A DNA stretch of 64,000 bases from Balanoglossus misakiensis. Its lineage: Eukaryota > Hemichordata. Positions 57,761 to 64,000 of the stretch are shown here, piece by piece. The stretch's first letter is position 1. Every line of letters begins with the position of its first letter. Made by a program: the position numbers and the translations under genes. The stretch covers positions 5,518,001 to 5,582,000 of the forward strand of contig CM082576.2 of the NCBI GenBank assembly GCA_040954595.2, written 5' to 3'. The notes beneath the pieces were generated by a model, which was given only the letters and a program-made list of their open reading frames with translations, made no database searches and was not told the DNA's origin.

Positions 57761-60700
57761 ATGCATGCCAATGGCTCCCCGTCCGCTCAGCACAATGGAG
57801 ACACCAATGACTTTGCAAACGTAGCCACGGCAAGCAACGGCGAAATCGCCACCCCAGATGTTGCAGATCGGGACAGTAGTAAGAGCCCATCAGCCAGGAT
57901 AACATCACAAAATGACAAGGAAATCGTTCGACTCATAGGGCAGCATTTGCGGACGTTAGGTCTCAAGTGAGTTTGGCTTCATGTCGCCATCTTGGAGTGC
58001 ATAAATTTTAAAAGTTCAGATTTTTTTCTCGGAGAAATGTTGTAACCCAAGAATGGGTTAAAGTAATCATCAAATGTCACTGTTTCATTTACAGTCGGAC
58101 TGTTGACCAGCTTATGGCGGAGTCTGGCTGTCGACTTGAACACCCGTCCGCGGCGAGATTTCGATCCCATGTCATGGACGGCGAATGGCAAAAGGTGAGT
58201 GATTTTTGTTTACATTTTGTCGTCTTTCAAAATAAATTACACAACTATATGTGCAACGAAGGAAAGTATCAGTTACCTCCGTGAATTGTTGTCATTTCAC
58301 TGCAAACAACCTAATAGTGTAAATATATTGTATGTGATGTTTTAAAGTTATGCTTATAACGCCCACAAAAAATGTAACACCATGATCGTCCTATTTTGTA
58401 TGTATTTGTAATTTTGTAGGCAGAGGAAGATCTAAATGAATTGAAACACCTTATAGAAACTCCAGAAGGAAGCCCTGTAAGTATAGATAAAATATATTTG
58501 TTGATCACTAACTGTAGCAGTATTCCCTGCATTATATCTGGGATGTAGTACATCAAAATGGAACTTGATCATTTTATGCTTCACACAGAGATGGGAGTGA
58601 CAGATAAAAATAATTCTGAAGCAAGCATGAAAAATAGACATGAAGCAGTTTTTGTTGCAGTGATATGTTTAAAGATGTGCTTGATCATGCATTTGTTTAA
58701 TAATTTTATATATGAAGTGGCATACGCATTGCAAGCAACTGTTGAAATGGTTTTTAAAAATACAAAACTTGACCTTATGAATTTTACATATTCTCCCATG
58801 ATCCTCTCTGTTCCAACAACAAAACACAGCTGATCACTCGCACCCAATGCAGTGCGATTTCTATTCAGCTACTGAAAGTGTGAATATGGGGAAGTGTGCA
58901 TTGCTGAACTGCTAAGGAGCTTGGAGCAGTTCAGCTCTGCGTTGTAATTATGTTTGAAGTGTACCCTCACTAAAAGGGAGGGTAAATGTATTGGCAGTGT
59001 CAAATGAGGTGTAACGCTCATGCATTATTGAGTTTAGATTTTAAACAACAAAGCCAACCCCACTGCAATAATGATTGACTCACTGTAGCACAACACAGAA
59101 TCAGGTGTCTCATCTGGAATAAAATGTAGTACAAATGGCAACCTGGGAGATTTGCCAAATAGTACACACTGCACAATAGACCACTGTATCTGGTTCAGAT
59201 TTGTATGGAAAACTGTTGTTTTGGTTTGACACAAATCCATTTCCTACGGCTGCCAGTCATGTTCTCTTGATCTAGTGACCAGCTGTGCTAATATATAAAT
59301 ACCTGTAGAATTTATAATAATTTTTAATTTCACTGAATATGGTAATCCAAATTTAAACAATAGGACCCGACCTATGGCGAAAATGGTATTAGAGTTGGTG
59401 GCATTTACTGCCCTGTTCACCCTCCCTTTGTTGTAGAATGATCCGACTGAATTTTGCAAGGACATGTACACCAGTGTAAACCAAAGTCTTTGTATTGTAT
59501 ATTGGCGTAGTTCAAACAAAGAACCAGTTCTTCCAGACAAAATATGACCTTGGTTTAATGATGTTAATATGCAATTGCAAAGCTCAAAAGAAGTATCACA
59601 TTTGATTCAAAGCCCACAGTTTCTGTATTGATTAGTTTAATCGTCTCCACATTTGCAAAGCTCATCTTCCAACTGAGATCTGTATAATATAACTTTTTTT
59701 TGAGGTTATGTTCTGGAGTAGATAAAGGAAGGGTGTCAACGTGACTGCTCCATGGGTCAACGGTCATTTGCAAATGGTGTGAACAGCTAACTTGGCCTTC
59801 CTGTCTGTGTGCAATCTTATAATGTATAGGGGCATTGTTATAATCCATACTTTTAATACGACACTCACAGCATGAGTGATACAATACATGTATGATGTCT
59901 GTCACCCTTCTATGTGTTGAAAATGAAATTGATGTCCGTCTGTAAAACACATTGTATGTACAATGTCCAGACATGCTGCACTTGTTGATAGTGGAATGAA
60001 TTTATATCATTTGAGTCATGTTGACATTGGGAGGGAGTCCATTCAGTGCAGACAGTTTTCAAACTTTGAATCTCTGGCCTTTGACATGTGTGATCATGCA
60101 TGTGCAAATCAAATCTAACAACGGTATCCTGCTTTGTAATATTTAAATTAATTTATTTGTGTGACAGTTTTATTGTCAAACTTCGAAATAATACATGTAC
60201 CTTTTGAATTTATTGTTCTTGTAATCTAGTCAGTAATTCCCCATTATGTCTCGATGAAACTTGCCACATGTCTTGTGCATGTAGGGTTGTAGCAGGGCTA
60301 AGGTGATAGAGGTCTTTGCAATAATAACACAGAGGGAAATGATATGTGATTCCTGACGGGCGAGTGAAATCTGGAATAAGTAGCTTTTTTGACCTTGATG
60401 AACTTTTGTAAGTCATAGTTCATCGGCTTGCCAACCTCTGATATGAATATTAGATGTGTAATGCTTGATAGGCCAGCTAAGCTTGACATTTAAAGTTTGT
60501 CTTGTTTCCAGAAATGGGTGTGGATAAATCATCTTTAGGAGCCAGGCTGTGTTTATTTCAACAGTCCCTGATATAGTGAGCAAAGCTTATGGACCTCAAT
60601 GATAATAGATTGGCTGGCTATGATACATACATGTATCTTGCTCAGGGCAACTGAAGGGTCAGGCAAATACACGAGTCTGGATTCTAGACTAGGTCAGGCT

Positions 60701-63700
60701 CAGCACACCAATCCCACTGGCCACTGTACAGCCATGAATGTTCATTTTTGAAATTCACAACAAGGCCCATTTACATGATCCTAAGAAACAGGAAATATAT
60801 ATGTGTATAAAAATTGTATAAAAATGATGGTTGCAGCATGTACTAGTTTGTCCACTTTGATTTGAACTCATTTCATCAGTAAATTTCATGTTGTTGCATT
60901 ACAGAAGATGAAATTCCTTCTATTAGAACAGAAGTACCTGGAGTATCTAGAGGATGGTCATGTATTGGAGGCACTGCAGTGTCTACGACAAGAACTAACA
61001 CCGCTCAAATACAACACCGAAAGAGTCCATGTATTGAGTGGGTAAGTCTGTATCTGATGAGCTTTGTTTCACCTCTACTGAAGTGGGTAAAGTTGCTAAA
61101 TAATGTATGTAGAAAAAAAATGATTTGTTGGATGTATGGTTTGATACGGTAAGTTCAAGTTGGTAAGTATGGTCAGTGGCAGGTAAGTTCATTTGGCTGG
61201 TAGTGTTAACTAACACTGACTCCTTGAATTGTTAATTTCATTATTTGTGTTTCATATGTGACGCCAGGTATTCTGGTGAAAGGAATAAACTGCCAGTTTT
61301 GTATTTAGGGAATTATACTTGCAACATGTGTTGTCTTCCCGGGATTAAAGGAGTGAAGTGTGTTGATCCTTTTGAGTATGGCTATTTTACTAAGCAGGGT
61401 AATGTTGTCTTCACAGAGTAAGGTTATTGTAGCTGTCAGTAGTATTTCTTCATGCCCATATTTCTTTTTTAAGAGCCCCTAAAATAAATGGAGGAATAAA
61501 TGTCTCAGGGGGACGTGAAGAAACTGTGTCTATAGAATTGCTTGTGTTATGATTCACAGGAGCATTGAAATCTTTACCTCGGAATCCTTATTGTGTATCT
61601 GTATAAAGTATTCATATGTGCTCACAAAGTGTAATGGAAATATTTAATTATAGTTCACCATATGTCGGTTCAAATGGAAATGATCTCCGGTCACACTACC
61701 ATATTACCTGTCACTCGCTGCTACATGTATACGTGAAATCAATATGGCTGTACAGTTAAGCTGATCTAGACGTCAGTTGTTATATAGGATGAAGTGTGAT
61801 TTCTTGTAAAGATCACCAAATTTTGTATTTTGGTTTCATGTGATAAATCATCTGAGAGATTTCAAGTGATAAATTTGCAGTGATGTGAGAATGATATTAC
61901 GGATGCATTTTATTATACTGCAAACATGACAGTGAGTGATTTCAGTCATTGTGCCTTTCAGTTCCTATATTATGTCTCTCTCCCTATTGACTATTTCAAT
62001 TATGGTACAGCTGAAGAATTAGCCCAGAGTGCATGCAATTACAGGATTTAAATTTTTGTTTTAAAGTGAATTGTTGTCATTAATGAAATATAGGCATTCT
62101 TCTGTAATTTTACCTATAATGTTTTGATGTATACTTTAATACATATTGAGAAGAGGAAGTAAAACTGTGCAATAGTCTTTGATGGTTTCTGTGATATTTT
62201 GAAATTATTACATGTGTAAAATGATACCACCATGTCATATTTGTGTTGCTGATAACATTTATTATCTATAGACCATGTGTATATTGAACTTGCATCCTGT
62301 GTTGAACTGTAATGTCAAAATGTGTGTGTGTGCATGTTTTGTGCCCTGGTTACTCATTTAAATATTCATCATCCATAATAGACCAGTTTGTTTAGCAGTT
62401 TTGAATTGTCCATCGCACTTACATGTACATATGAACATTTTGCTGGGAGTGTTCAATTGTTATGATATCCTTCTTTCTACTGATCATATTGGTGCCAGCA
62501 GCCAGTATATAATTGGAACAATTATACTTTAATGGCTTATAATACTACTAATAGGATGATGGCAGAACGACAGTGAGCCACTCTCCGTTCATTATAAAAC
62601 CAAGGTTAGGCTTTGAAAAGGAAATTTGAACTGGTTGCCACACATAAGAATTAAATGTAAATGCAGATTTAATTTTGGTGGAGAACGGTGTCATCAGTTT
62701 ATCCTCGTTGGTTTTACAGCCCTAGTTAGTACTCATTGATGATATTTGAATATTTCAGAACAGGTCACAGTGTGCTGAATATAGGGCTGTATTCTATAGG
62801 ATGTGAGATATTCAGTGTTTTGTTAAAATTATGAATAAGATATTGACTGGGATTGATATGAGTCTGCTGCTGTCATGATTTTTGTTACATTGTGTGTTTG
62901 CTGTAAAATGGAATTGTCATGTGATTATGAGAAAATTTGACTAACATTACAAGTACCTTAGAGTGTTGTTGTTTTGTAACGGGTTTAATTTTGAGACCCA
63001 GAATTGCAGCCAGTACAGGCATCTTATGGCAGCAATCTAATTAGTAGTAAATTGATTGTATGGAAATGAAGTGGCAGTGTCTTCATTGTATGTAAACGAC
63101 AGCCTGTATTCATGTTGTCTATGTTTTTTTGTTCCATGCAGATTTTTAATGTGTACTGGTCCGGAAGACCTGCATAGACAAGCAGATTGGGCCGGAAAGG
63201 GAGCTGCTTCCAGAGCCAAATTGATGGAACAGCTTCAAAGTGAGTTCAGTGTTATCGACTGCTGTGGGATGTCATTTTGTATACCTGTCATTGATCTTAA
63301 AAAGTGAGAGCGTGGTGGTGTCAAGGATGTCTGCATTGTAGGCTTGTGGTACTGACTGTTAGCTGTGTGTGTGAAGTGAAGTCTTGTTGAGCAAAGGACC
63401 CCTTAACTTCATGCAAAAACACAAAGTCTGATTCATTCAGCAAGTGAGGTGTATTTGTCTCTGGTTTGGTCAGAGTGCAAATTACAACAGTCACTTATAT
63501 CTATCAGTACTGTAGCTGTGTTAAAGTTACAGACCTAAGAAATTGTTCAATACTGATGTGACATTAATCCCTTTCTTACTTTCCTGTCTTGACAGCTTTG
63601 CTACCGCCCTCTATCATGCTACCCCCAAGACGACTACAGACACTTCTCAACCAAGCCATAGACCTCCAGAAAGACAGATGCCCATATCATAATACCAAAC

Positions 63701-63749
63701 ACGACGAAGCCATAAATGTTTCATTGCTAGTGGACCACTTATGTACTAG
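57761..63749 (+). CDS. WDR26: WDR26 (3' partial)
   Basis: Scaffold subunit of the CTLH (GID) E3 ubiquitin ligase, homologue of yeast Gid7. Six exons are visible: 57761-57966, 58095-58194, 58420-58476, 60905-61041, 63142-63239, 63596-63749, giving about 250 residues. The N-terminus is low-complexity. LisH is [17 protein letters not shown] plus [22 protein letters not shown] includes [36 protein letters not shown] and [17 protein letters not shown]. It continues [20 protein letters not shown]. The WD40 propeller lies beyond the window. I chose ATG 57761 because it has a near-ideal Kozak context (GCCGCCATG) and opens with MHANG, like human MQANG. An in-frame ATG at 57488 would add 91 residues, including a SPPPPKKQR segment. 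Confidence 0.93.
58477..63141 (+). other. Long introns of WDR26 (58477-60904, 61042-63141)
   Basis: Two AT-rich introns flank the exon at 60905-61041. Both begin with GTAAGT and end in a pyrimidine-rich CAG. Several TACATGTA octamers occur in them (59886, 60192, 60628, 61722, 62420 approximately). No nested gene or transposon was recognised. The 136-codon minus-strand ORF at 59564-59974 lacks any conserved motif. Confidence 0.65.
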
Positions 63750-64000
63750 GTATGTACCAGTTGCGTTAATATTATCCATGCATATCTGTTTTGACATGGC
63801 TCTCCAGGCAAATGTTTGCAGCGCTCTGCAACATGACAGATGATGATGTATTGAGTTGACAAATGAAAACATTGTGAAGTGGGAGTTATTGGTAGGATTT
63901 TTTTACAATCGAATTGACATGATGTAGTTTGTGCTCAGTTGACATAAATAATAAGAGTCCTAAATTAAGAAATTGTTAATAGTCAGGGTAAATGTACCAG
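63750..64000 (+). other. WDR26 intron running off the window
   Basis: The exon ending at 63749 is followed by a GTATGT donor. The remaining 251 bases are intronic with no further exon. The next exon should begin with the CSRRQFP-like junction into the WD40 repeats. Confidence 0.75.

Noticed and set aside
59564-59974. 136-codon - strand frame
   Set aside because: It lies in a WDR26 intron with no recognisable family, promoter or splice partners; an open frame of this length is not rare by chance in a window this size.

Overview
This is eukaryotic nuclear DNA from an animal. It is AT-rich, the genes are dense in introns with GT-AG boundaries (one GC-AG), and every recognisable protein is a conserved metazoan gene. 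I found no prokaryotic gene, virus, CRISPR array or autonomous transposon. A single alpha-actinin, L3HYPDH, a conventional MCM8 and vertebrate-like exon phases point to a non-vertebrate deuterostome or a slowly evolving lophotrochozoan, probably marine. A hemichordate- or lancelet-like animal is my best guess, but the species cannot be fixed from the sequence.

Seven protein-coding genes were reconstructed exon by exon, with reading phase preserved at every junction. Left to right: (1) alpha-actinin, +, 8915-24526, missing only about 35 N-terminal residues that lie left of the window; (2) DZANK1, -, 29616-39130; (3) L3HYPDH, +, 41144-42702; (4) MCM8, -, 42919-49458, 23 exons; (5) glia maturation factor, +, 49830-51973; (6) cornichon CNIH1-type, -, 54583-56644; (7) WDR26, +, 57761 to beyond the right edge, with only the LisH/CTLH half visible. 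An eighth, unrecognised small minus-strand gene is suggested at 26136-27851 by a first-exon-like ORF under three evenly spaced CCAAT boxes.

The seven recognised genes alternate strand without exception. They therefore form head-to-head pairs with shared promoter intervals (DZANK1/L3HYPDH, MCM8/GMF, CNIH/WDR26) and tail-to-tail pairs (ACTN/DZANK1, L3HYPDH/MCM8, GMF/CNIH). Roles are mostly housekeeping: actin cross-linking and Arp2/3 debranching (ACTN, GMF), ER export (CNIH), CTLH ubiquitin ligase (WDR26), DNA repair (MCM8), hydroxyproline breakdown (L3HYPDH) and a cilium/transport-linked ankyrin protein (DZANK1). There is no operon or pathway logic.

The most interesting points are these. The ACTN-GMF-CNIH-WDR26 linkage matches the human ACTN1/2/3/4 paralogous regions, so the window looks like the pre-duplication arrangement. 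The DZANK1 homologue has lost its name-giving zinc ribbons and carries an Arg-Ser-rich exon. An orphan CCAAT promoter sits near 28 kb. A small terminal-inverted-repeat element is present in three copies. The octamer TACATGTA is strongly over-represented. I did not find a new defence or mobile system and do not claim one.
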